A program made the translations under genes and the position numbers. Positions 1 to 7,830 of a DNA stretch of 13,977 nucleotides are shown here, piece after piece. The notes under the pieces were generated by a model. It worked only from the letters and a program-made list of their open reading frames with translations, was not told the origin of the DNA and made no database searches. How positions within the stretch are numbered: position 1 is the first letter of the stretch; every line of letters starts with the position of its first letter. The DNA is from JBCCFX01 sp039029515 (GTDB lineage Bacteria; Planctomycetota; Phycisphaerae; Phycisphaerales; SM1A02), in the NCBI GenBank assembly GCA_039029515.1, contig JBCCFX010000097.1:1-13977 (forward strand). Direction: 5' to 3'.

Positions 1-56
1 CGGTAGCATCGGGTGGTATCGTCCAACCCTGATTGGCCAATACGGCATCGACGCCT

Positions 57-1262
57 CTATCGGGGTAGGTAGCATGTGTCACATCCCATTGCGTATCCAA
101 TTGGGCATCTACTCCTTCCATAGCGCCGCGCCGGCGCGATCTCCTCGGACATCGTTTTGTCACTCGTCACGAGCGCCGAGACCACGGACGCGAACGCAAT
201 CGCGCCAGAGTCAGCGTAGAAGTTTTCGCGGAAGTAGAAGTGGCCAGAGAGTTCACCGCCAAACACGCCGCCGGTCTCGGCGAGCTTCTGTTTCATGAAG
301 ACGTGACCGACGCGAGACTTCACGGGGTTGCCGCCCGATTCGCGGATCATCTCCACGAGTGATTTGCTGGAACGAAGGTCGAAGACGATCGCCGAGCCTT
401 GATCATCCTTGAGGAATCGCTGTGCGAGCCATGCGGTGAGCAGATCGCAGCCGACAATGCCGCCCTTCTCGTCCACCACCATGCAGCGGTCGGCGTCACC
501 GTCGAAGCAGATACCAATGTCGGCGCCGACCTCGGCGATCTTCGCCTGCAGGTCCACGAGATTGGATTCGACAAGCGGGTTCGGCTCATGCACGAACTCG
601 CCGGAATCGTTCTCGAAGTACAGTTTGGTGATCTTCAGGCCTGGCACATCACCGAATACCTTAGGAATCATCGTGCCGGCCATGCCGTTGGAGGCATCAA
701 TGGCAACCTTGAGCGTGCGCGAGCCATCGAGCAGGCCGGGATCAAGGAACGCATGGACGTGCGCGCGGTACGCATCCCACAGGTCGCGCTGCTCAATGCG
801 GCCGCCGGCGGGCGTGACCTTCTGCTGGTCGCTCATCGCGGCGAATCGACGAATCTCATCAAGACCGGTCGTCATGCCGACGGGCTTCGCATTCATCTTG
901 CTGATCTTGAAGCCGTTGTAATTCGAAGGATTATGCGAGGCGGTCGTCTGCACGCCGCCGCAACACCCGAGATGATTGATCGCGAAGTAGATGAACGGTG
1001 TGTCAACCTTGCCGACATCAATCACGTGCGCGCCGAAGTCCATCATGCCCTGCTTGAGCGCATCGGAGAGTGATGGCGACGACGTGCGCATGTCGTGGCC
1101 GACGACGATGTGACGCATCATCGGGTCATCGTGACCGGCGGCCTCCGCTTCGCCGATGAGGTATCGCGCGGTGCCGTATCCAATCTGCCAGGCGAGTTTC
1201 TCGTTGAGCGGCCGCGGATACGTTGCACGGATGTCGTAGGCCTTGAAAACCTTCCCCAGCAT
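57..1262 (-). CDS. Phosphomannomutase/phosphoglucomutase, C-terminus disrupted
   Basis: Alpha-D-phosphohexomutase family enzyme interconverting hexose 6-phosphate and hexose 1-phosphate (mannose and/or glucose) for nucleotide-sugar and cell-surface polysaccharide synthesis in the cytoplasm. Seen: N-terminal KAYDIR (7-12), the phosphoserine loop TTASHNPS (107-114, catalytic Ser109), the metal loop DGDADR (254-259) and the sugar-binding loop GGELSGHFYF (335-344). The ATG at 1262 follows a GGGGAA-type ribosome site. Family members run about 445-470 residues and end with a phosphate-binding domain carrying an RxSNTEP-like motif. This product stops at 401, and its last 20 or so residues, after RRY (379-381), resemble nothing in the family. 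The adjacent reading frame stays open to the window edge, but third-position GC drops there. The gene is therefore truncated, frameshifted or misassembled near base 120. It is the last gene of the minus-strand cluster, 80 bp after dinG. Family call is secure; substrate preference is not. Confidence 0.88.
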   Translation of the reverse strand: MLGKVFKAYDIRATYPRPLNEKLAWQIGYGTARYLIGEAEAAGHDDPMMRHIVVGHDMRTSSPSLSDALKQGMMDFGAHVIDVGKVDTPFIYFAINHLGCCGGVQTTASHNPSNYNGFKISKMNAKPVGMTTGLDEIRRFAAMSDQQKVTPAGGRIEQRDLWDAYRAHVHAFLDPGLLDGSRTLKVAIDASNGMAGTMIPKVFGDVPGLKITKLYFENDSGEFVHEPNPLVESNLVDLQAKIAEVGADIGICFDGDADRCMVVDEKGGIVGCDLLTAWLAQRFLKDDQGSAIVFDLRSSKSLVEMIRESGGNPVKSRVGHVFMKQKLAETGGVFGGELSGHFYFRENFYADSGAIAFASVVSALVTSDKTMSEEIAPARRYGRSRCPIGYAMGCDTCYLPR

Positions 1263-1293
1263 TCGATTCCCCTTCGTGGTGTCGCGATGGCGA

Positions 1294-1309
1294 TGTGAAT
1301 TCAGTCACA
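1294..1309. promoter_or_regulatory. CRP/FNR-type palindrome upstream of the phosphohexomutase gene
   Basis: The sequence TGTGA-N6-TCACA is a perfect inverted repeat matching the consensus half-sites known for CRP in enterobacteria. It sits in the 80-bp gap between the dinG stop and the mutase ATG, 31 bp upstream of that ATG. A TATCAT hexamer (minus strand, 1324-1319) just upstream could be a -10 element, with only a weak -35. With that geometry, a bound protein would lie at or just after the transcription start and would more likely repress. Whether this organism has a CRP-family regulator cannot be seen here. Confidence 0.4.
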
Positions 1310-1342
1310 CGCGCGGGCATGATAGCGAATCACCGTCCGCGA

Positions 1343-3370
1343 TCACATGTCCCACATGAGCACTTCATCATGATCCTGGCCAAGCGTCTCCACCGTCACG
1401 CCCTCGGGCAGCGCTTCGAGGAAGAGCCGGCCATACCCCTTGGTGACGACACGGGGATCGAGGACCGCGACGATGCCTTCATCATCCGCCGATCGAATCA
1501 GGCGGCCGATGCCCTGTCGAAACCGGAGCACGGCTTTCGGTACCTGATCATCCACGAACGGATGACCACCCTGCTCACGGATGCGTTCGTGCCGAGCCTC
1601 GATGAGCGGTCGGTCGGGCACATCGAATGGCAGCCGTGTGATGATGACATTTCTCAGGCCTCGACCCCGGACATCCACACCCTGCCAGAAGCTGGACGTG
1701 CCGAGCAGCACCGCTCGCTCGTCCTGTCGGAATCGTTTGAGGAGCAATCCCGGCGCGCCGTCTTGACCATGGACAAGGACGGAGAATCCATCTTCGATGA
1801 GCTTGGGCCGCAGTGCTCGCGCGACTTTGTCGAGCATCGCGAAGCTGGTGAACAACACAAACGCACCGCCATCGGTTCGGCGGATCAGCGTCTCGATGCG
1901 CGGTACGAGCGCTTCGACATAGCCATCATCATTCGGAGCGGGCAACGTCTTATCGATCACCACCCGCATCTGTTCGGCGAGCATGAACGGGCTTCCGAGC
2001 TGAATCGTCTTCGCATCTTCACAGCCAAGCCGGGACGTGACGTGTTGGAAGTCGTTCGGTCGCGTCGCGAGCGTCGCGCTGGTCAGGACCACGGAGACTT
2101 CCTGACCGAAGAGCCGTTCGCGCATGATCTCTGACACGTCGACGGCATCACATTTGAGCGAGATTCGTCGACCGCGTGATCGGCCCGCACGACGCTGAGC
2201 CGGCGCTGCATCGAGGTAGTACACGCAGCCTGCGACATCCTGGGCGAGGAGCAAGCCAAGCTCACGCGCGATGTCATCCGCGCGCATCGCGTAACTGTTC
2301 AGTTCAAATTCATCGGCCTCTCGCTTCGCGCGCTCACGCAATCCGCGCAGCAGCCGGCCAAGCTCGGCCATCGGTTCCGAGAGCACATTCTCGACGATAT
2401 TCGAAGCACGGATTCGACCATTGCGTGGCGCAGCGCTTTCCTGCCAATGCAGGAGTGCGTCCATCTGCTCAGACGCGCAGTCTCGACAGATCAGCGTCTG
2501 CCTGATCGCACGGTCGACGGCGGCGACGTCATCATCCTTCAAGGCAAGCGTCGCGAGAAAACCACGCCGATTCCGCTCGTTGTACAGCAGGTTGAGCAGG
2601 TGCATCACGCGCGCTTCAGACAAGCTGATGCCGAAGTGCTCCGCCGCGACATCCTCCGCCTGGTGCGCCTCATCGAAGATCACATGGTCGTACGGCGGCA
2701 GGAATCCGACACCTTGGCCGCGCAACGCGAGATCGGAGAAAAACAACGCGTGATTGCACACAAGCAGATCACCGTTCTCCATCCGTCGCCGTGCCGCCTG
2801 ATAGAAGCACTTGTTGAACGTCGGGCATTTTCGACCCATGCAGTTGTGTGAATCGGATTGCACGTAGTCCCACACGGATGGACGCGACAACTGCGGCAAT
2901 GAACTGCGCGTGCCATCGGTGGTCGTGTACGCCCAATCTTCCACGGTGTGCAGCGCGTGGCGGGACTCATCATCGGTGAAGAGACGATCCTGCCGCTCGC
3001 TTGCCAGTTTGAGCCGGCGGAGTGAGACGTAGTTGTTTCGTCCTTTGACGAGGACGGACGTGAACTCACCAGGGATAACCGCATTGAGCAGCGGGATATC
3101 CTTTTCGATCAACTGTTCCTGCAGATTGATCGTGTGCGTGACGATGACGACGCGTTCCTCGTGCTCCACGATGCGTTTGATGGCTGGGACCAGATACGCA
3201 AATGATTTGCCGACGCCAGTACCGGCTTCGATCACGAGACGGCCGCGCTGATCAAGCGTTTCGCTGACCGCGGTGGCCATCTCCATCTGCTGGGGTCGCG
3301 CTTCGTAACGATCAAGGCGCCGCGCGATGGCACCTTCGGTCGACAGGAGTTGTTCGATGTCGACGTTCAT
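1343..3370 (-). CDS. dinG: DinG/XPD-family ATP-dependent DNA helicase
   Basis: Superfamily 2 helicase of the XPD/DinG group, expected to unwind DNA 5'-to-3' and resolve R-loops or other structures during replication and repair. Visible motifs in the 675 residues: Walker A AGTGVGKS (49-56), DEAH box (233-236), SAT (431-433), GTSSFWQGVD (557-566) and motif VI QGIGRLIR (619-626). The iron-sulfur domain region has C177, C182 and C188 with the spacing C-x4-C-x5-C seen in E. coli DinG. However, the usual first ligand, expected in the GRNNYV(C) segment, is Ser116. No exonuclease domain is fused. The start ATG at 3370 overlaps the rsmG stop by four bases (ATGA) and has a GAAGGA ribosome site (3382-3377) inside the rsmG end, so translation is probably coupled. 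Family call is firm; whether it is DinG proper or a DinG-like paralogue is less certain. Confidence 0.93.
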   Translation of the reverse strand: MNVDIEQLLSTEGAIARRLDRYEARPQQMEMATAVSETLDQRGRLVIEAGTGVGKSFAYLVPAIKRIVEHEERVVIVTHTINLQEQLIEKDIPLLNAVIPGEFTSVLVKGRNNYVSLRRLKLASERQDRLFTDDESRHALHTVEDWAYTTTDGTRSSLPQLSRPSVWDYVQSDSHNCMGRKCPTFNKCFYQAARRRMENGDLLVCNHALFFSDLALRGQGVGFLPPYDHVIFDEAHQAEDVAAEHFGISLSEARVMHLLNLLYNERNRRGFLATLALKDDDVAAVDRAIRQTLICRDCASEQMDALLHWQESAAPRNGRIRASNIVENVLSEPMAELGRLLRGLRERAKREADEFELNSYAMRADDIARELGLLLAQDVAGCVYYLDAAPAQRRAGRSRGRRISLKCDAVDVSEIMRERLFGQEVSVVLTSATLATRPNDFQHVTSRLGCEDAKTIQLGSPFMLAEQMRVVIDKTLPAPNDDGYVEALVPRIETLIRRTDGGAFVLFTSFAMLDKVARALRPKLIEDGFSVLVHGQDGAPGLLLKRFRQDERAVLLGTSSFWQGVDVRGRGLRNVIITRLPFDVPDRPLIEARHERIREQGGHPFVDDQVPKAVLRFRQGIGRLIRSADDEGIVAVLDPRVVTKGYGRLFLEALPEGVTVETLGQDHDEVLMWDM

Positions 3371-4119
3371 GCGCCGTCCTTCGCCTTCGCGCCAATCCCG
3401 AGCGGCGCACGCTTCGGCTCGCCGGGTCGGCGAGGGTACGTTCGCGGCGTCTTCCGTGTCTTCTCAATCACCACGATCGTCGACGTCTCGGTTCGGATTG
3501 TATGCGTCACCTGCGCATGAAGCAGATGCAGCGCGGCTTTCGCTTCATCAACTTCTTCGCCCGCACGTTCCCCTTTGATCGCTACGACGTATCCCTGTTC
3601 TCGCGCGAACGGCACGGTAATCTCCAGCAGCACGGCGAGTCGTCCGACGGCACGTGCGGTCACCACGTCATATGTCGCACGATGTGTGTTGCGATCGTGC
3701 GCGGCGGTTTCCGCGCGATCATTGACTACACGTACATTCGGCAGTGCCAAAGCGTCGATGACGGATTGCAGGAAGCTGACTTTCTTGCCGGTCGCTTCCA
3801 GCAGTGTGACCTGCAGATCCGGACACACGATTGCAAGCGGGATGCCGGGCAGTCCACCGCCGGAACCGACATCGAGCACAGTCGTCGCATCGATCGATCG
3901 AATAATCGGCAGGATCGCGAGGCTGTCGAGAATGTGGCGCGTCCACGCGGTGACTTCATCGGTGACCGCGGTGAGGTTGAAGCGCGTGTTGGTGTCCAGA
4001 AGCATCGCAAGGTACTGACCGAGGCGATCAAGATCACCCGGATCAAACGCGATGTTCAGCCGTTCGGCGGCGTGAAGGAACTCAGCCGGCGGCGCGAGAG
4101 GCGACGGTGCATCGGTCAT
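3367..4119 (-). CDS. rsmG: 16S rRNA (guanine-527-N7)-methyltransferase RsmG
   Basis: SAM-dependent methyltransferase that makes m7G527 in 16S rRNA of the small ribosomal subunit; loss gives low-level streptomycin resistance in other bacteria. The 250 residues show the family landmarks in order: RFNLTAV (46-52), RHILDSL (61-67), SAM-binding motif I LDVGSGGGLPGIP (82-94), NDRAE (133-137), TARAV (154-158), IKG (181-183) and the C-terminal TPRTYPRRPGEPKRAPL segment (224-240). It is slightly longer than the E. coli protein (about 207), with short N-terminal and C-terminal additions. The start ATG (4119) overlaps the rodA stop as ATGA and has AGAGGA (4131-4126) seven bases upstream. The gene is thus the middle member of a coupled rodA-rsmG-dinG unit. 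In many bacteria this gene neighbours mnmG or parAB; its place beside rodA is a less usual context. Confidence 0.96.
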   Translation of the reverse strand: MTDAPSPLAPPAEFLHAAERLNIAFDPGDLDRLGQYLAMLLDTNTRFNLTAVTDEVTAWTRHILDSLAILPIIRSIDATTVLDVGSGGGLPGIPLAIVCPDLQVTLLEATGKKVSFLQSVIDALALPNVRVVNDRAETAAHDRNTHRATYDVVTARAVGRLAVLLEITVPFAREQGYVVAIKGERAGEEVDEAKAALHLLHAQVTHTIRTETSTIVVIEKTRKTPRTYPRRPGEPKRAPLGIGAKAKDGA

Positions 4120-5342
4120 GCATCGTCCTCTTCGTCACTGAATTCGAACGCTTCCTGGCGCATGAGGCTCCGTTCTCGCCGCAATCCGATGTTGAGGACG
4201 ACACCAACCATGATCCACGCAGAGACCAGACTGGATCCGCCGTAGCTGACGAATGGTAGCGTCATCCCCGTAATCGGGAGCAGCCCGATCGTCATGCCCG
4301 TATTGACCGTCATTTGCGCGAGGAAGACCGCGGTGACCCCGACAACCACCAGTCGCGCAAACGGTTCTCGACAGACTGCGGCTGTGAGCAGTCCGCCGAT
4401 CGCCATGAGCCCGAAGAGTGCCCAGGTCGCAACAGCTCCAAGCATGCCCCATCGACATGCGATGACTGCGAATACCATGTCGTTGTGTTCTTCGGGAAGT
4501 TTGTTGTAGTGGATGAGATCGCGCGCGTGCTCGTGCCCGACGCCGGTCACACCGCCGGCCCCGACGAGCGTCATCGCCTTGTAGCCCTGATAGCCGATGT
4601 CGTTGATGTACCGATCATCACCCCGAATCTGATAGACCAGCGCCTGAATGCGTTCCTTCTGATGATCGCGCAGAATCGGGTACATCGCTGGCGCAGTCAT
4701 CATGCCGATCAACACGATCAAGGCGATATGGCGCAGCCGGGCGCCGGCGGCGACCATCATCGCGAAGAACGTAGGCAAGAAGACCAGTGCCGTACCAAGA
4801 TCCGGTTCGACCACAATCAACGCCATTGGAACGAACGTCAGCACAAGCGGTACAAACAGCCCGAAGAGCCGACGATGCACTTTGCGCAATCGGAGGTACG
4901 TCGCGAGGGCAAAGATGTAGAACAGCTTGGTGAGTTCGGACGGCTGCATGTCCATGACGACGAGGTTGATCCATCGCCGGGCACCGTTGCGCGGCCGAAC
5001 GATCGATTCAGGCACGAATGGCAACAGCACGAATATCAGCAGCAGGATACCGATGATGAGCAGAATGTAGCTCAAGCGTCGCATCCAGCGATAATGCGGA
5101 ACGGCGACCAACGCAGCACTCCCGAGCGCGAGCACCAGCAAGACAGCCTGCTTCCGTGCGTACCCGGGCTCGGTCGTGGCAATGGCGGCAATGCCGAGCA
5201 AGCTGAGCAGGAGCGCCGCGAGGACGACGATCCAGCCGAAGTTGAGCCAGCGCAAGTGAGACAGATGCAGCGCGCGCGCATTGCGGTGCAGTTGCACCGG
5301 CGAGTATCGCGCATTGGTCCGCGGAGCGGTCATCTGACTCAT
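4116..5342 (-). CDS. rodA: SEDS peptidoglycan glycosyltransferase RodA
   Basis: Polytopic inner-membrane SEDS enzyme that polymerises lipid II into glycan strands during cell elongation, working with the PBP2 transpeptidase encoded just upstream. Numbered from the ATG at 5342 (408 residues), it shows about ten hydrophobic segments, GARRWINL (120-127), MQPSELTK (132-139), EPDLGTA (179-185, with the essential Asp), KERI (229-232), LPEEHNDMVFAVI (282-294) and LPITGMTLPFVSYGGSS (355-371). The tail is acidic (SDEEDDA). An in-frame GTG at 5378 would add 12 residues, but it directly follows a strong hairpin (5381-5402) and has no Shine-Dalgarno site, so ATG 5342 is preferred. A further ATG at 5333 is also possible. 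The stop overlaps rsmG by four bases. The assignment to RodA rather than FtsW rests on the PBP2 neighbour. Confidence 0.94.
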   Translation of the reverse strand: MSQMTAPRTNARYSPVQLHRNARALHLSHLRWLNFGWIVVLAALLLSLLGIAAIATTEPGYARKQAVLLVLALGSAALVAVPHYRWMRRLSYILLIIGILLLIFVLLPFVPESIVRPRNGARRWINLVVMDMQPSELTKLFYIFALATYLRLRKVHRRLFGLFVPLVLTFVPMALIVVEPDLGTALVFLPTFFAMMVAAGARLRHIALIVLIGMMTAPAMYPILRDHQKERIQALVYQIRGDDRYINDIGYQGYKAMTLVGAGGVTGVGHEHARDLIHYNKLPEEHNDMVFAVIACRWGMLGAVATWALFGLMAIGGLLTAAVCREPFARLVVVGVTAVFLAQMTVNTGMTIGLLPITGMTLPFVSYGGSSLVSAWIMVGVVLNIGLRRERSLMRQEAFEFSDEEDDA

Positions 5343-5380
5343 GGCTGTTCTCGATGCTCGTACAGTCAGCCCTGACACAG

Positions 5381-5402
5381 TCGTCCGGTGAACGCCGGAC
5401 GA
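5381..5402 (-). promoter_or_regulatory. Hairpin between mrdA and rodA
   Basis: On the minus-strand transcript TCGTCCGG and CCGGACGA form an 8-bp perfect GC-rich stem with a 6-base loop. It begins six bases after the mrdA stop (5409) and ends two bases before the alternative GTG of rodA (5378). No T-tract follows, so it is not a standard intrinsic terminator. It could attenuate or protect the mRNA 3' of mrdA, or limit rodA translation; both are inference. Confidence 0.5.
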
Positions 5403-5408
5403 TCAGGT

Positions 5409-7739
5409 TCAACTGTCTGGTAGGTATCGCTCCGCCTGCAGGGCTCGAATAACCTGATCGGCGATCGGACCCGCAACCCGACCTCCCGACCCACCGTATT
5501 CAACGATCACGGCAATCGCATACATCGGCACATCCGTATCGCGCGGCCCGACGAGGCCGACAAACCACGAGTGATCCAGATCGTGAATCACCTCGACCGA
5601 CTCCCTGGAGTAGTCAATCTTGCCATCGCCATCCACGTCGCCGAGCGGATATGGCGGCGACTGTGCAGTCCCCGTCTTGGCCCATGTACTAACGCCCGGA
5701 GCGCGCAGGATTCGTTCTTCGTCACCATCGCCGTAGACAATTCGATGCCCGGTCCCTTCGGTGACGGCGAGTCGAAGGCCATCGAGCGTGATGTTCGTGA
5801 GCTCACGGCTCATAGGAATGTCTTCACGCGAGCGACCTTCGCGATGCCCTGCGTAGGGAATCAACGTCGCATCGCGCGTGACGCCACCTCGCGCGATCGT
5901 CGCGTAGGCATTCGCCGCCTGAAGCGGTGTCCACGTGACCGGTCCCTGACCGATGCCGAGGATTACACTCGTGAAATTCAAGTACTGTTTATCGGCCATC
6001 TCCTGGATGTGCGCCTCGGTGGGCAGATACCCGCCAGATTCGCCGACAAAGCGTTCACGAATCTTGCCTTCATCATCGGTATACAGCGCAGGTGCCAACA
6101 GGCCGATGTCGAGGGGTTCACCGAGTCCGAATCGCTCGTACCAGTACAGCAGTCGATCGATGCCCAGTCGATCGGCGAGTGTGTAGAAGAAGATATTGCA
6201 TGACTTCGCGATCGCTTCGTTGGCGAACAATGGACCATGCGTCTGCATGTTCCATTTCTCACGATAGATCCAGCAGCGTGCAGCGCTCTTGTCTTGGGCA
6301 AAGTAATGACCGGTACACTCGATCGGATCATGCAGGTCATGGAGTGCATCCTTCGCTGCGGCAATCAGAACAAGTGGTTTGATGATTGAACCTGGCGGAT
6401 ACACCGCCTCAGTTGCGCGATTGATCCACGGCGACGTGCGCTTGACGTCATCGTCAGACATCAACTCGGCATCTGCCATCGTCGGCTTGCAGACCAGCGC
6501 GAGGACCTCCCCCGACTCCACCTCGATCACGACCACCGAAGAGAGAAGTGCCGTGCCAACAGGCAGCGCGGGGTTCTGATGCCACGGCTGCACGCGCGTC
6601 AACCCGATGGACGGATCGAGAATCGCCTGAATACGCGCCTGCAACATCAGGTCGAGCGTGATCTGCAGATCGCGACCCGGTTCCGGTGTCGTGCGATCTT
6701 CGTCACCAGTGTCGACGTGCTCGATCACACGCCCCCACTTGCCACGCAGATGACTTTCGAATGCCGACTCAAGTCCGCTGATTCCAACTTCATCACCAAC
6801 GGGTCGATATCCCGCGAGGCTGACCGAGCCATCGCGCAGGTCTCGGAACGGATGTCGACGGATGTCCTCATCCCGCGCGCCGATGCGCACACGGCCAAGC
6901 ACATGGTCGGCTACACCGACAACGGGCAGGCGCGCGCGTTCATTGCTCGCCAGCGGGCGCGGCAAAGTCGATCGGTCGACTTCAACTTCGACACGCTTCC
7001 ACGGGTATTCACGTCGTCGCGTATCACGTACTTCAAGAATGCCGTCGCGTTCCCGCGCCATCCGATTGAATTCAAGCGCCACAGCATCGCGCAGATTGGT
7101 CAGAACGGTGTGCGCCGCTTCCTGTTCGAAGATCGGACGCGGATTGAATTTGAATGACGAACCATCGCCACCGTACGCCTTGAAGGCCTTCTGTCGCTGC
7201 TGGTCATGCACAATCGCGGCCATGGACTCGACACGTCGCTTGATCTTGTCCAGACGTTGATCCAACTCCACGCGGTCGATATCGCCGAGCAGACAGATCG
7301 TCGTGAACAGTTGTTGTCGTTCGGCTTCGAATGTCGCCACATGTTGATTCGTCAGCCGCTGACGATCCCACCGGCTCATGCGCGACCATGGCTCGCGCCC
7401 GGCTTCCTTTCGGGCCAGCAATCGTGCCTGCTGCCGAGACCAATCCCCGGTGATCACGTCGTAGCTGATCGCGAGTTCATAGCTCGCCCGATCGCGGGCA
7501 AGCACGTTGCCGCGGCGATCGATGATCCGGCCGCGATACGTCGGAAGGTACGTCACGCGGTCGAGTGATGCCTCCGCGATGGCACGCCGGGTGTCACCTT
7601 CGACCACGGTGAGGCGCATGACCTGCAAGGACAGTACTGCGACAACGACAAGCACCACCAGTGCGAGCAGCACAAGGCGGCGATGGAACATGCCGAAGGC
7701 AATCCGGCGGGTCTCGGCGACAGTCGTCGATGCGGGCAC
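5409..7739 (-). CDS. mrdA: Penicillin-binding protein 2 (elongation transpeptidase)
   Basis: Class B PBP that cross-links peptidoglycan in the periplasm and pairs with RodA. A GTG at 7739 is chosen because GGGAGG (7750-7745) lies five bases upstream. The longer TTG start at 7787 has no well-spaced site. Numbered from the GTG (776 residues): short cytoplasmic segment, one membrane anchor at about 20-40, N-terminal pedestal motif RGRIIDRRGNVLA (69-81), GISGLES (319-325), then the transpeptidase domain with SxxK S451-I-I-K454, SxN S513-C-N515 and KTG K688-T-G690. All catalytic residues are intact. It is longer than E. coli PBP2 (633). There is a charged, largely helical-looking insertion at about 96-264. 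A D-x-D-x-D-G-x-I-D loop follows the KTG motif at 701-709. It lies 66 bases before the preferred rodA ATG, so the two are probably co-transcribed. mreBCD genes, often adjacent elsewhere, are not in this window. Confidence 0.94.
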   Translation of the reverse strand: MPASTTVAETRRIAFGMFHRRLVLLALVVLVVVAVLSLQVMRLTVVEGDTRRAIAEASLDRVTYLPTYRGRIIDRRGNVLARDRASYELAISYDVITGDWSRQQARLLARKEAGREPWSRMSRWDRQRLTNQHVATFEAERQQLFTTICLLGDIDRVELDQRLDKIKRRVESMAAIVHDQQRQKAFKAYGGDGSSFKFNPRPIFEQEAAHTVLTNLRDAVALEFNRMARERDGILEVRDTRRREYPWKRVEVEVDRSTLPRPLASNERARLPVVGVADHVLGRVRIGARDEDIRRHPFRDLRDGSVSLAGYRPVGDEVGISGLESAFESHLRGKWGRVIEHVDTGDEDRTTPEPGRDLQITLDLMLQARIQAILDPSIGLTRVQPWHQNPALPVGTALLSSVVVIEVESGEVLALVCKPTMADAELMSDDDVKRTSPWINRATEAVYPPGSIIKPLVLIAAAKDALHDLHDPIECTGHYFAQDKSAARCWIYREKWNMQTHGPLFANEAIAKSCNIFFYTLADRLGIDRLLYWYERFGLGEPLDIGLLAPALYTDDEGKIRERFVGESGGYLPTEAHIQEMADKQYLNFTSVILGIGQGPVTWTPLQAANAYATIARGGVTRDATLIPYAGHREGRSREDIPMSRELTNITLDGLRLAVTEGTGHRIVYGDGDEERILRAPGVSTWAKTGTAQSPPYPLGDVDGDGKIDYSRESVEVIHDLDHSWFVGLVGPRDTDVPMYAIAVIVEYGGSGGRVAGPIADQVIRALQAERYLPDS

Positions 7740-7744
7740 AGGAG

Positions 7745-7750
7745 CCTCCC
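7745..7750 (-). promoter_or_regulatory. Ribosome binding site fixing the mrdA start
   Basis: GGGAGG on the minus strand, five bases before the GTG at 7739-7737. It is the strongest Shine-Dalgarno match in the 91-bp ychF-mrdA gap and decides the GTG over the upstream in-frame TTG at 7787. Confidence 0.7.
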
Positions 7751-7830
7751 GAAAGGGCCATCGACGGCAGTCGGTCAGCCCCTCCAAACTCCCGTCAGTC
7801 TACGGCTCTGGTGTGTATCTCCCGCCGGGA

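Noticed and set aside
1295..2134. A 279-codon plus-strand open frame, and similar long ones at 399-1073, 3502-4245 and 4314-5375
   Set aside because: They are antisense to dinG, the mutase, rsmG and rodA, which have clear family motifs. Their translations are Arg/His/Asp-rich with no recognisable domain.
7820..7830. TCCCGCCGGGA repeat just after the ychF stop
   Set aside because: Stem of only four base pairs with a three-base loop and no T-run, too weak for a terminator.
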